Part shown: piece by piece, positions 7,641-14,065 of the stretch
How positions within the stretch are numbered: position 1 is the first letter of the stretch
How the letters are laid out: every line of letters begins with the position of its first letter
NCBI GenBank assembly: GCA_003164255.1
Contig: PLST01000009.1
Span: forward strand, 1 to 15,948
Direction: 5' to 3'
DNA: 15,948 bases
Source of the DNA: Acidobacteriaceae bacterium
Lineage (GTDB): Bacteria > Acidobacteriota > Terriglobia > Terriglobales > Acidobacteriaceae
Notes under the pieces: model-generated
Told to the model about the DNA's origin: nothing
The model's database searches: none
The model's input: only the letters and a program-made list of their open reading frames with translations
Translations under genes and position numbers: made by a program

Positions 7641-8671
7641 GCCTTCTACAGGGCGATTTCAGGCAGGCCCGCCGTGCCAATGGACTGGGAGCGGACATAT
7701 GGGAACGGCTGCCGCAGGGGCCTGTCTGGGATCACTTTGTGGAAGCACTATGGCCCTACCAATGGACGCGAGAGGAGTCCCCGCTGACCGACGATATCCG
7801 TCAGGTGTTGTATCAGGAATCTCAGGGCATTATCGACGTCGTGGTTAAGCTGTTCATACTTGGGCAAGCGCGGGCCATGGAACTGGGGGTAACGCGCAAG
7901 CGCCCGGAGATAATGGATTCCATGCTGTTGCGGACGGTTGCCTCGGAGCATTTCAAAATTATCGCCCCGATGACCAACGCGCTGAAATCCGGCGACCGCC
8001 GCAAAATCTACAAATACAACGATTTACGACCTCTGGAAGATTGTGCTCAGCAGGCTCTCCAGGCCGCTCAACTCCGCCTGGAACCGGAAGTTTCAGCCGT
8101 TCCGGCCCCGGCCATCGTCTCCACTCCTGCTGAACTAGGTATCGAGACTTTGGTGACCAAATTGATGGAGCTTGGGCTTGTCGAAGATATCGCCCAACGG
8201 ATGGCCGCAACGGCACAGGCTGAACATCCTGGAGCTTCGCTGTTGGAACTTATTAGCAGGTTCTGCGGCACCATATACCATCCATCGATAGGTGGAGATT
8301 TCGCTCCGCCATGCGATGCAAGACGCGCTATTCTCTTCGGCGTATTCTTGCCTATTCCGGCAACTCCTCGGGTAATGGAAAGCGAGTGGATCGTCTATGG
8401 GCGAGATAACTGCGGATTGCCTCCACAACGAATCTGCGCGCCTTCTGGATGGACAACCCGCATCTCGATGTTCCCCGTATACATGCCTTTCCTACTGGCA
8501 AAAGGCGGGCAATGGACGTGCGATTTGTCAGGCAAGCCGCCCGTATACCAAAGCCGTCAATGCCACAAAACGCAACTATGCAACTATGCAAAGACCCGAG
8601 CAATTGTGGAACCTGCTGTGATTGCTCCGAAAGTACGTGAGGCGCTCAGCGGCCATTGGCGGAAGGCGTGA
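7641..8671 (+). pseudogene. tnsC: TnsC C-terminal part, out of frame, with unassigned tail
   Basis: This frame is shifted by -1 relative to the upstream tnsC. It continues TnsC-like protein: LLQGDFRQARRANGLGADIW, WTREESPLTDDIRQVLY, a long helix with GQARAMELG, and ASEHFKIIAPM followed by KYNDLRP. A hydrophobic helical segment then ends near LLELISRF (about 8262). From there to the TGA at 8669-8671 the translation is rich in Cys, Trp and Pro and no longer resembles TnsC. It may be run-through into non-coding or degraded DNA, perhaps the relic of a tniQ/tnsD gene, though no zinc-finger pattern is convincing in any frame. The first in-frame start usable for separate translation would be internal (7739), so the part has no evident own start. 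GCAACTAT occurs twice in tandem near 8572-8589. Confidence 0.75.
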
Positions 8672-8761
8672 GACTACGAGCGAAACGGGTTTGGTAACCA
8701 CGCTCGTCTGCACGCCAGGCCGACAATCGAGTCGCGAGAGTCGGCAATGGAGCAATTGTGA
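8672..8761 (+). pseudogene. Possible 3' relic of a sensor histidine kinase gene
   Basis: Between the TGA at 8669-8671 and a TGA at 8759-8761, one frame encodes about 29 residues including NGFGNHARLHAR and TIESRES. This loosely resembles the G-box region near the end of NarX/DegS-type kinases (NGxGNMRxR followed by xIESxxG). It ends in a GTGA overlap with the response-regulator start, which is the usual arrangement of a kinase/regulator pair. The match is short and degenerate, so this is a weak inference. Everything N-terminal to it is missing. Confidence 0.3.
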
Positions 8762-9405
8762 CTAAGGGAGCGATTCGCGTCCTGGTAGTGGAGGATCACC
8801 ATGTGGTGCGCCAGGGGCTGGTTGCGCTACTGAATGTGGTGGACGGCCTGGAGGTGGTGGGCGAGGCCGCTGACGGTGTCGAGGCCATCGCGCAGTTTAG
8901 CAAATACCAGCCGGATATTGTATTGATCGACCTGCGGCTGCCGCGGCTCACCGGCGTCGAGGTCATCAAGCGTGTCCGCATGCAGACGCCGCAGGCGCGC
9001 TTCATCGTGCTCACCACCTACGACGGCGATGAGGACATCTATCGCGCCCTACAGGCCGGCGCGCGCGCCTATCTGCTCAAGGGCATGACCTCCGAAGAGC
9101 TGATAGCAACGATCCGCGCGGTTCATGCAGGCAGATCGCACATTCCGCCGGCGATTGCAGGAAAGCTGGCCGAGCGCATGGGCACCGAGGAGCTGACGCC
9201 GCGCGAGTTCGACGTGCTGGAGCAAATCGTGAACGGCATGAGCAACAAGGAGATCGCCACCGAGCTTGAAATCTCGGAGACCACGGTGAAGACACACATC
9301 AACAGCTTGCTGGGCAAACTCGGTGTGACGGACCGGACGCAGGCGGCTACGGCGGCAATTCAGCGAGGCATTGTTCCACTGGAATCCCTCAAAAACCATG
9401 GATGA
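8758..9405 (+). CDS. NarL/FixJ-family response regulator
   Basis: This 215-residue two-domain transcription factor has a receiver domain (about residues 6-122) with the acidic pair E12-D13, phospho-acceptor D58 in DIVLIDLRLP, the switch threonines T86-T87 in VLTTYDGDED and K108 in AYLLKGM. A LuxR-type helix-turn-helix follows (about 146-205: LTPREFDVLEQIVNGMSNKEIATELEISETTVKTHINSLLGKLGV). Phosphorylation would promote dimer binding to promoters. The GTG start at 8758 has GGAG five bases upstream. No intact partner kinase is present, only a possible 3' relic directly upstream, so it may be an orphan or may take phosphate from elsewhere. It precedes the cysteine-rich gene pair by about 160 bases and could regulate the following genes, but no site proves this. 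Confidence 0.93.
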   Translation: MTKGAIRVLVVEDHHVVRQGLVALLNVVDGLEVVGEAADGVEAIAQFSKYQPDIVLIDLRLPRLTGVEVIKRVRMQTPQARFIVLTTYDGDEDIYRALQAGARAYLLKGMTSEELIATIRAVHAGRSHIPPAIAGKLAERMGTEELTPREFDVLEQIVNGMSNKEIATELEISETTVKTHINSLLGKLGVTDRTQAATAAIQRGIVPLESLKNHG

Positions 9406-9505
9406 AACGGACAGAAGTGCAGGACTCCATTTCTCGGCTCTCACTGCCCAAGAGAAGATCGTGATTCTGAGGCGGCAACCTGCTGAAGCGGCACCAGTAG
9501 GCTGA
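9398..9505 (+). CDS. Possible 35-residue small protein, unknown
   Basis: An ATG at 9398 overlaps the end of the response-regulator gene (shared ATGGATGA) and opens a 35-codon frame starting MDETDRSAGLHFSALTAQEK and ending at TGA 9503-9505. The overlap would allow translational coupling. I recognise no family, there is no independent ribosome binding site, and chance is a real possibility at this length. Confidence 0.22.
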   Translation: MDETDRSAGLHFSALTAQEKIVILRRQPAEAAPVG

Positions 9506-9531
9506 ACCCCCTTGTTCTTGATGCCGTCCGT

Positions 9532-9546
9532 GCGGCGGAACGCCGC
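9532..9546. repeat. GC-rich hairpin before the IscU-like gene
   Basis: GCGGCG (9532-9537), GAA, CGCCGC (9541-9546) form a perfect 6-bp stem with a three-base loop, ending 20 bases upstream of the ATG at 9567. There is no U tract, so it is not a standard terminator. It may affect translation of the following gene or be incidental in GC-rich DNA. Confidence 0.4.
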
Positions 9547-9566
9547 GGAACTGACTTGGTTGCGTT

Positions 9567-9974
9567 ATGGCCGATGACAAACATGGAACTACGCACCTAG
9601 ATGGCTCGTTGACGATCTACGGCTACTTCCGGCGAGCCTACCGGAGATCTGCCTGGGGCGAAGCACTTCCCGATGCAGGGCCCATCGTGTTCGGGCCGGA
9701 CCTGAACTGCGCCTTATTCAGTCTGGAGTTCGATGGTGCGTGCATCGTGAATGCCGCCTACCGATGTACGACCTGCGTCACGCTAGTTGCGTTTTGCGAG
9801 CACCTGTCAGAGTTAGTGATCGGCCTACCCGTAGAGCATGTCCTCAGGCTGGAAGCGGAACATCTTTTGCATTTCCACCAGGAGGTTCCGTTCGAGCGCC
9901 GCGATCGGGCACTGCTGGCCATGAATGCACTGAAAATCGCGGTACAACATTTTGTTCAAAGGAGTCGCCCTTGA
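9567..9974 (+). CDS. IscU/NifU-like, cysteine-rich protein
   Basis: This 135-residue soluble protein aligns by eye with iron-sulfur scaffold proteins of the IscU/NifU-N fold. The stretch DGACIVNAAYRCTTCVTLVAFCEHL, interrupted here at residue 80, corresponds to the strand and helix around IscU C63. VPFERRDRALLAMNALKIAV corresponds to the IscU segment around H105-C106 (PPVKIHCSILAEDAIKAAI). If that alignment holds, C70 matches C63, but the other two cysteine ligands and the histidine are replaced (D45, D113 and R112 positions), and new cysteines appear at 48, 59, 67 and 77. A canonical [2Fe-2S] scaffold role is therefore doubtful, and a metal- or sulfur-handling role is an inference. Its TGA overlaps the TTG start of the next gene (TTGA), so the two form a coupled pair. 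No strong ribosome binding site precedes the ATG. Confidence 0.6.
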   Translation: MADDKHGTTHLDGSLTIYGYFRRAYRRSAWGEALPDAGPIVFGPDLNCALFSLEFDGACIVNAAYRCTTCVTLVAFCEHLSELVIGLPVEHVLRLEAEHLLHFHQEVPFERRDRALLAMNALKIAVQHFVQRSRP

Positions 9975-10309
9975 AAGTTTCGTACATATTTTCGACGCAG
10001 GGCCACACCGTGTCGTACAAGCTTGGCCAAATGATCCTACCCCAACTGGAGCAGGGTAGGCACGGGGCCGAGGTGGTTGCCATGTTCTTCTTCGAAGATA
10101 ACTGCTATGTGCTTCAGATGGGGAATCCGCTGGGAGAGCGCTTGGCCCAAGTCGCGCGCCAACAGAACATCCTCTTGATGTGCTGTGATCATTGTTGCTA
10201 CGAGCGCGGCATCGCGGACAAGCTGATTGCCGATGTGCCGATCGGGTGTTTCCCGGACCTTTACAAGGCTCTGGCCGGCAATATGCCGGATCAGGTCATA
10301 ACTTTGTAA
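9971..10309 (+). CDS. DsrE-family protein with CCDHCC motif (SaoD-like)
   Basis: This 112-residue protein has the DsrE/DsrF-like alpha-beta pattern: a first strand and loop MKVSYIFSTQGHTVSYKLGQ, a middle GAEVVAMFFFEDNCYVL, then NILLMCCDHCCYERGIAD and a final VPIGCFPDLYKAL. DsrE-type proteins carry sulfur or act as small thiol relays. This one has six cysteines (45, 71, 72, 75, 76, 93). The CD-x-C followed by Glu-Arg pattern recalls the DsrE-related SaoD family, which I remember as part of a gene set with ABC transporter proteins and putative organometal lyases. That link is from memory only. The TTG start at 9971 is chosen because AAAGGAG lies six bases upstream and the start overlaps the preceding stop; a longer frame from 9740 is just upstream open sequence. 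The product should be cytoplasmic. Confidence 0.78.
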   Translation: MKVSYIFSTQGHTVSYKLGQMILPQLEQGRHGAEVVAMFFFEDNCYVLQMGNPLGERLAQVARQQNILLMCCDHCCYERGIADKLIADVPIGCFPDLYKALAGNMPDQVITL

Positions 10310-10856
10310 CCGCTTGCGATTACGCCAGGTTTGTTCGATGCGCTGCGCATGGAAACGGCGGCGGGTTCTCGGTCCTCTCGATGCAGTCGAATTGCCTTGG
10401 TGCTGCTGCAAATGGTGACGCGCGATGCGCAGAGGCGGGCGGCCGAAATCGTAGAGTGCGGACACTCCAGAATGACCGAGACTGCTTCTGCATTGGTGCG
10501 AAGATCGCACGCAGCAGAGATGGCCGTGGCCAGTGGCCCGGTCAGAGCGTTAGCCAGAAGCGAACGGAGTAACTTCTGCGCGTCGCTACAATCCAACAGT
10601 TAACCAGAAAGGGGGTACGACGCAACTATTGCAATTGAGCAAAACGAAACAGACAAGGAATTCGAGCCAAGACAACAATTACAAAGCCTAAGTGCAGTTG
10701 GGATGAAGTGCTCGGAAATCTGTGGACTTGCTTTCACCCTCCCACCTGAGGCAGGCAAATGTATTTCATCTTCAGCGTCGGGTGTCTTCAGGTCACAAGC
10801 CTGAACGTCCATCCGTCGTAAACCGCAAACGCAGCAAAAAAAAAGAAAGAGGAGAT
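10310..10856. other. 547-base stretch with no convincing gene
   Basis: A frame at 10331-10603 encodes an Ala/Arg-rich, possibly helical 90-residue product (TTG start, no good ribosome binding site) that I do not recognise, and overlapping frames on both strands look equally plausible, so I do not call it. From 10604 to 10856 the sequence becomes more AT-rich and probably holds the promoter for the small coiled-coil gene. A run of nine A at about 10836-10844 precedes that gene's ribosome binding site. Confidence 0.4.
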
Positions 10857-11072
10857 ATGGCAGACCAGGAAGTTGTAGCGAATCAGAAAACGATCCTCAG
10901 CCACCAGGCGTCCATTCTGGAAAATCAGAAAACGATCCTCAGCCACCAGACATCCATCCTTCACAACCAGGCAACTATTGAAAAGAACCAGAAGTCTCTC
11001 GATGAAATTCTCGTGAATCAGAAAGAGATTCTCGTGAATCAGAAGGCGATTCTGGCTTCTTTCAAGAAGTAG
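10857..11072 (+). CDS. Small heptad-repeat coiled-coil protein, unknown
   Basis: This 71-residue protein consists almost wholly of seven-residue repeats: NQKTILS, HQASILE, NQKTILS, HQTSILH, NQATIEK, NQKSLDE, then ILV followed by NQKEILV, NQKAILA and a SFKK end. Isoleucine and leucine recur at the core positions and Asn-Gln at a fixed polar position, which predicts a regular parallel coiled coil. There is no signal peptide, membrane segment or second domain. The ATG at 10857 has AGAGGAG upstream, a strong ribosome binding site, so it is very likely expressed. It may oligomerise or act as a scaffold or inhibitor for a partner in the neighbouring system, but that is speculation. The repeat is also visible in the DNA (period 42 and 21 bases), so it probably grew by duplication. 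Confidence 0.75.
   Translation: MADQEVVANQKTILSHQASILENQKTILSHQTSILHNQATIEKNQKSLDEILVNQKEILVNQKAILASFKK
10881..11049 (+). repeat. Internal direct repeats, periods 42 and 21 bp
   Basis: A 27-base stretch beginning AATCAGAAAACGATCCTCAG at 10881 recurs exactly at 10923 (period 42). ATTCTCGTGAATCAGAA recurs with a 21-base period near 11007 and 11028. These lie inside the coiled-coil gene and encode its heptads. They are in-frame coding repeats, not an array with spacers. Confidence 0.85.
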
Positions 11073-11540
11073 CTTTCTCCGCTCGGAACGGCCAGGCGAA
11101 CCTCATGGTTTACCTGGTCGTTATCGAGTTCCCAGGCCCGATTGGCAGCATAGAGAATATGCCCAGCTGAACGGCCGGTGTCGATCTGACCGATCTGGGA
11201 GTAGACCCCATGCACAGATCGACGATTGAACAAACGCGGTAATGGCGGCTAGCTCAGTCGGCCAAGCAATCCCCATTCTTTGGGCATCGTTCTCCTTCCC
11301 AGCAAGACATATCCAGAGCAGAAAACCGGAAACTGTGCAACAGATACCCTATCCTCGGTCTCTACCTCGATGCACAGGATTTACAGCCTCCGCGCAGAAT
11401 AGGATTCAACTCCAAGGCCGCTGCCGATACGGCAACCTCGCCATGGTCCAGATCATCCAGTGTCGGTAGGATGGAAACATAAGGTTGTTTGCAAAGAGCA
11501 GGCGCATCGGAATACTCGCCGACAGCTAGGCGCGCTCGCA
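11073..11540. other. Intergenic stretch, possible minus-strand gene fragment
   Basis: No intact gene is supported here. On the minus strand, 11248 down to 11073 is open and encodes SVHGVYSQIGQIDTGRSAGH followed by an Asn/Arg/Trp stretch (AANRAWELDNDQVNHEVRL), which reads like genuine protein of an unrecognised family. It has no good start and runs into the coiled-coil gene, so it would be a relic. The remainder to 11540 shows nothing I can name. Confidence 0.3.
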
Positions 11541-11556
11541 TCCACCTTTTGGTGGA
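11541..11556. repeat. Hairpin TCCACC-TTTT-GGTGGA
   Basis: A perfect 6-bp inverted repeat with a TTTT loop. It is not followed by a T tract on the plus strand. It may be an operator half-site pair or a weak structure in the leader of the transporter operon. Confidence 0.4.
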
Positions 11557-11612
11557 GTCCTACATCGGCACAAAGGTGTATACCACAGACCTCCAGAGTC
11601 AGGCTAAGATAA

Positions 11613-11626
11613 ACTTAGGCCTAAGT
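11613..11626. promoter_or_regulatory. 14-bp perfect palindrome ACTTAGGCCTAAGT
   Basis: This palindrome lies 107 bases before the first permease start, and its left side is preceded by a related half-site, GGCTAAG (11602-11608). TTAGG/CCTAA half-sites recall metal-sensing DtxR-family operators in general form, but the spacing does not match the standard DtxR/IdeR box and no regulator of that family is in the window. It is a plausible operator for the downstream transporter operon. Confidence 0.4.
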
Positions 11627-11679
11627 ATGAATTCCGCACGCGCGGCGCTTCGATGCTGAATTCTCTGCGCGGAAGCGAA

Positions 11680-11693
11680 CTGAATTAATTCAG
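11680..11693. promoter_or_regulatory. 14-bp perfect palindrome CTGAATTAATTCAG
   Basis: A second perfect palindrome, 40 bases before the first permease ATG. A related half, CTGAATT, occurs at 11656. TGAATTC occurs at 11628 and 11657, each followed by a GCGCGG-containing stretch, so this leader carries imperfect direct repeats as well. It is likely regulatory, with the factor unknown. Confidence 0.4.
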
Positions 11694-11733
11694 ATATCAG
11701 GGACTGCCGGCGACGGATGAGGAAAGTGAACGA

Positions 11734-12498
11734 ATGCGTTTGAAACTGCATGTTCAGCCCCGGCCTTTGCTGTTCATTGGGGTGTTGTTGATTTGCTGGC
11801 AGATTGCCATCAATCGGCATCCGGGCCAGCTCTTACCAGGTCCACTGAGCGTCTTGCGCGCCATCGGCGACCTGATGCACAGCGGTCTCTTGCTGAAGTA
11901 TATCGTTGCCTCGCTCTTCCGTGTGACTTGGGGCTTTGCACTGGGCGCCTCTCTGGGGATTCCTCTGGGGCTCGCAATTGGCTGGAATCGCCGCGCTGAA
12001 ATGGCTCTCAATCCGCTGATTCAGATTTTTCGCCCGATTTCGCCGCTTGCATGGATTCCAGTCGCGATCCTCTGGTTCGGCGTGGGCGATATGGCTGCCG
12101 TCTTTCTCATCTTTGTCGGGTGCTTCTTTCCCTTGCTCTTGACCGCCATGAGCGCCGTCCATAACATCCCCGCGTTATACATCGATGCAGGGCGCAATTT
12201 CGGCCTGAGCCCATTCGCATTTGTATCCCGTGTGCTGTATCCGGCCGTCGCTCCGCAACTCGTCGTGGGCATGCGCATCACATTGGGCATCGCATGGCTG
12301 GTCGTCGTCGCAGCCGAGATGATTGCCGTCAACTCCGGATTGGGCTTTCTGATTGTCGACGCGCGCAATGCCGGCAATCGTTACGATCTCGTGGTGGCTG
12401 GCATGGTCATCATCGGGGCCATCGGACTGCTTCTCGATCTGGGAATGCGATCGCTTGAACGCGTGAAGTCGTTCCGCTGGAGTTATTCGGAGGATTAG
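11734..12498 (+). CDS. ABC transporter permease 1 (SsuC/TauC/NrtB type)
   Basis: This 254-residue inner-membrane permease has about six transmembrane segments. The cytoplasmic coupling (EAA) region is about residues 149-184: a YIDAGRNFGLS segment, then PFAFVSRVLYPAVAPQLVVG. The preceding IFRPISPLAWIPVAILWFGVG and the following TLGIAWLVVVAAEMIAVNSG are hallmarks of the taurine/nitrate/sulfonate permease family. The start at 11734 has GAGGAAAG about eight bases upstream. It is the first gene of a five-gene run, and its TAG shares a base with the next start (TAGTG). It is closely similar to the second permease at 13283, so the transporter probably uses a heterodimeric membrane part. Substrate cannot be read from this protein; the cysteine-bearing partners suggest a thiol-reactive ligand. 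Confidence 0.92.
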   Translation: MRLKLHVQPRPLLFIGVLLICWQIAINRHPGQLLPGPLSVLRAIGDLMHSGLLLKYIVASLFRVTWGFALGASLGIPLGLAIGWNRRAEMALNPLIQIFRPISPLAWIPVAILWFGVGDMAAVFLIFVGCFFPLLLTAMSAVHNIPALYIDAGRNFGLSPFAFVSRVLYPAVAPQLVVGMRITLGIAWLVVVAAEMIAVNSGLGFLIVDARNAGNRYDLVVAGMVIIGAIGLLLDLGMRSLERVKSFRWSYSED

Positions 12499-13286
12499 TG
12501 TCACTGACGAATGCGGCCAATACGCCAGCGGTTGCAGCGATGAAACTGCGCGCGGAGCAGTTGTGTGTGGCATTCGAGCGCGATAGCAAAAGCGTCTCGG
12601 TACTGGAGGACATCACTTTCGACATCTCAGATGGAGAGTTCATCTGTATTGTCGGCCGTTCCGGATGCGGCAAATCGACATTGCTCAATGTGCTTGCGGG
12701 GTTTCTTGCCCCGACAAGTGGATCGGTGATCATCGACGGTGAACCCGTCCATGGACCAGACCCTCGCCGCATTCTCGTTTTTCAGGAGCATGGGGTTTTC
12801 CCATGGCTGACGGTGGAAGGAAACATAGGGTTCGGTCTATCCAAATTGCCGCGTGCGGAACGTGAGCACCGGGTCGCCCACTACGTTCAGATGATCGGCC
12901 TGCAGGGCTTCGAGCGCACTTATCCTTCGGACCTATCGGGAGGCATGAAGCAGCGGCTTCAGGTGGCGCGCGCCCTGGCAGTCAATCCGGACATCCTCTA
13001 TCTGGACGAAGCCTTCGGGGCTTTGGATTCTATCACCCGGCTCGCCATGCGCAAGGAACTGCTTCGAATCTGGCAAACGGAAAGGAGAACCATCATATTT
13101 GTGACGCACGATATCGACGAGGCAGTGCAACTCGCCGATCGAGTTGTTGTGCTGAGCTCGAATCCGGCAAGAATTGAGGATATACTCACGATCGACATTC
13201 GGCGTCCCCGAAATATCAGCTCGCCCCATTACCTGGAGCTTCGCGACAAACTCCTGGAGCAGATCGGCCAGGCATACACCGTATGA
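12498..13286 (+). CDS. ABC transporter ATP-binding protein
   Basis: This 262-residue cytoplasmic ATPase powers the transporter with the flanking permeases. The motifs are complete: Walker A GRSGCGKST (53-61), Q-loop VFQEHGVFPW (Q96), signature LSGGMKQR (146-153), Walker B ILYLDE (166-171), D-loop GALD (174-177) and H-loop FVTHDIDEA (H204). It is of the SsuB/TauB/NrtD type. The GTG at 12498 has GGAGG a few bases upstream and overlaps the previous TAG by one base. An internal ATG at 12540 (MKLRAEQ) could also serve and would remove 14 poorly conserved residues. The stop overlaps the next start as ATGA. All catalytic residues are present, so it should be active. Confidence 0.94.
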   Translation: MSLTNAANTPAVAAMKLRAEQLCVAFERDSKSVSVLEDITFDISDGEFICIVGRSGCGKSTLLNVLAGFLAPTSGSVIIDGEPVHGPDPRRILVFQEHGVFPWLTVEGNIGFGLSKLPRAEREHRVAHYVQMIGLQGFERTYPSDLSGGMKQRLQVARALAVNPDILYLDEAFGALDSITRLAMRKELLRIWQTERRTIIFVTHDIDEAVQLADRVVVLSSNPARIEDILTIDIRRPRNISSPHYLELRDKLLEQIGQAYTV

Positions 13287-14065
13287 ATTCGCTGTCCAAG
13301 CCAAGGAATTGGGAGAAATATTTCTGGCCGGTTCTCGCGGCTGCGCTGTTGTTCGCGATTTGGCACTACTGCGTTGTCTGGACAGGCACCAATATCTTCC
13401 CCTCGCCTCTGGATGTTGAGAAGGGGATGGCTGAGTTGCTCCATAAGGGCGTTCTCTGGGACGACATCGAGGACTCCGTGCGCCGCGTCGCTGTGGGCTT
13501 CGGCGCTGCGGCAGTAACTGGAATTCCGCTTGGTTTGACGCTGGGATTGTATCCAGCGGCGAATCAAATGGTGAACCCCGTGCTGCAAATACTGCGGCCA
13601 ATCAGCCCCATCGCATGGATTCCCATAGCGATCATCCTTTTCGGCGTGGGAGATCGTGCCGCGGTTTTCCTCATCTTTCTCGGCGCGTTCTTTCCGATCG
13701 TGCTTGCGTGCGTGAGCGGCGTTTCCAGTGTGCCCTCGATATTCCAGCGCACTGGACGCAACTTCGGTCTTTCGTCTACGCAGCTACTCGCGAGAGTGGT
13801 CTTCCCCGCTGCCCTGCCGCAGATCCTGATAGGGCTGCGGATTGCGCTCGGAATCGCATGGGTGGTCGTGGTCGCGGCGGAGATGATTGCCGTCGAATCC
13901 GGTCTTGGTTATCTGGTCATAGACTCCCGAAATTCGGGCAAGCGCTATGACCTGGTTATTGCGGCAATGTTGCTGATCGGTGTCATCGGGCTGATATTGG
14001 ATCTGGGGTTCCGCAGCCTGGAAGGACTACCATCGGTTCGATGGGGGTTCCGCCATGAGTCTTAA
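13283..14065 (+). CDS. ABC transporter permease 2 (SsuC/TauC/NrtB type)
   Basis: This 260-residue permease is a clear paralogue of the first. The shared blocks are ILRPISPIAWIPIAIILFGVGDRAAVFLIF, split here as ILRPISPIAW and FGVGDRAAVFLIF, then RTGRNFGLSSTQLLARVVFP, then IALGIAWVVVVAAEMIAVESG and GKRYDLVIAAM. An N-terminal segment (about residues 12-30) is the first membrane helix. The start lies in the ATGA shared with the ATPase gene. Operons of this family usually encode a single permease that homodimerises. Two distinct copies flanking the ATPase gene suggest duplication followed by specialisation into a heterodimer. The 3' end overlaps the next gene by 11 bases. Confidence 0.92.
   Translation: MNSLSKPRNWEKYFWPVLAAALLFAIWHYCVVWTGTNIFPSPLDVEKGMAELLHKGVLWDDIEDSVRRVAVGFGAAAVTGIPLGLTLGLYPAANQMVNPVLQILRPISPIAWIPIAIILFGVGDRAAVFLIFLGAFFPIVLACVSGVSSVPSIFQRTGRNFGLSSTQLLARVVFPAALPQILIGLRIALGIAWVVVVAAEMIAVESGLGYLVIDSRNSGKRYDLVIAAMLLIGVIGLILDLGFRSLEGLPSVRWGFRHES

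Noticed and set aside
10331..10603. 90-codon open frame after the DsrE gene
   Set aside because: It has a TTG start without a ribosome binding site, Ala/Arg-rich composition, and competing open frames on both strands of the same stretch.
10881..11049. CRISPR-like repeat array
   Set aside because: The repeats are in frame, have periods of 42 and 21 bases, and encode coiled-coil heptads; there are no unrelated spacers between them.
11244..11275. tRNA-like 5' end (GGCGGCTAGCTCAGTCGG)
   Set aside because: The start resembles an acceptor and D-arm, but the D stem does not close, and no anticodon arm, T-arm or CCA end follows.
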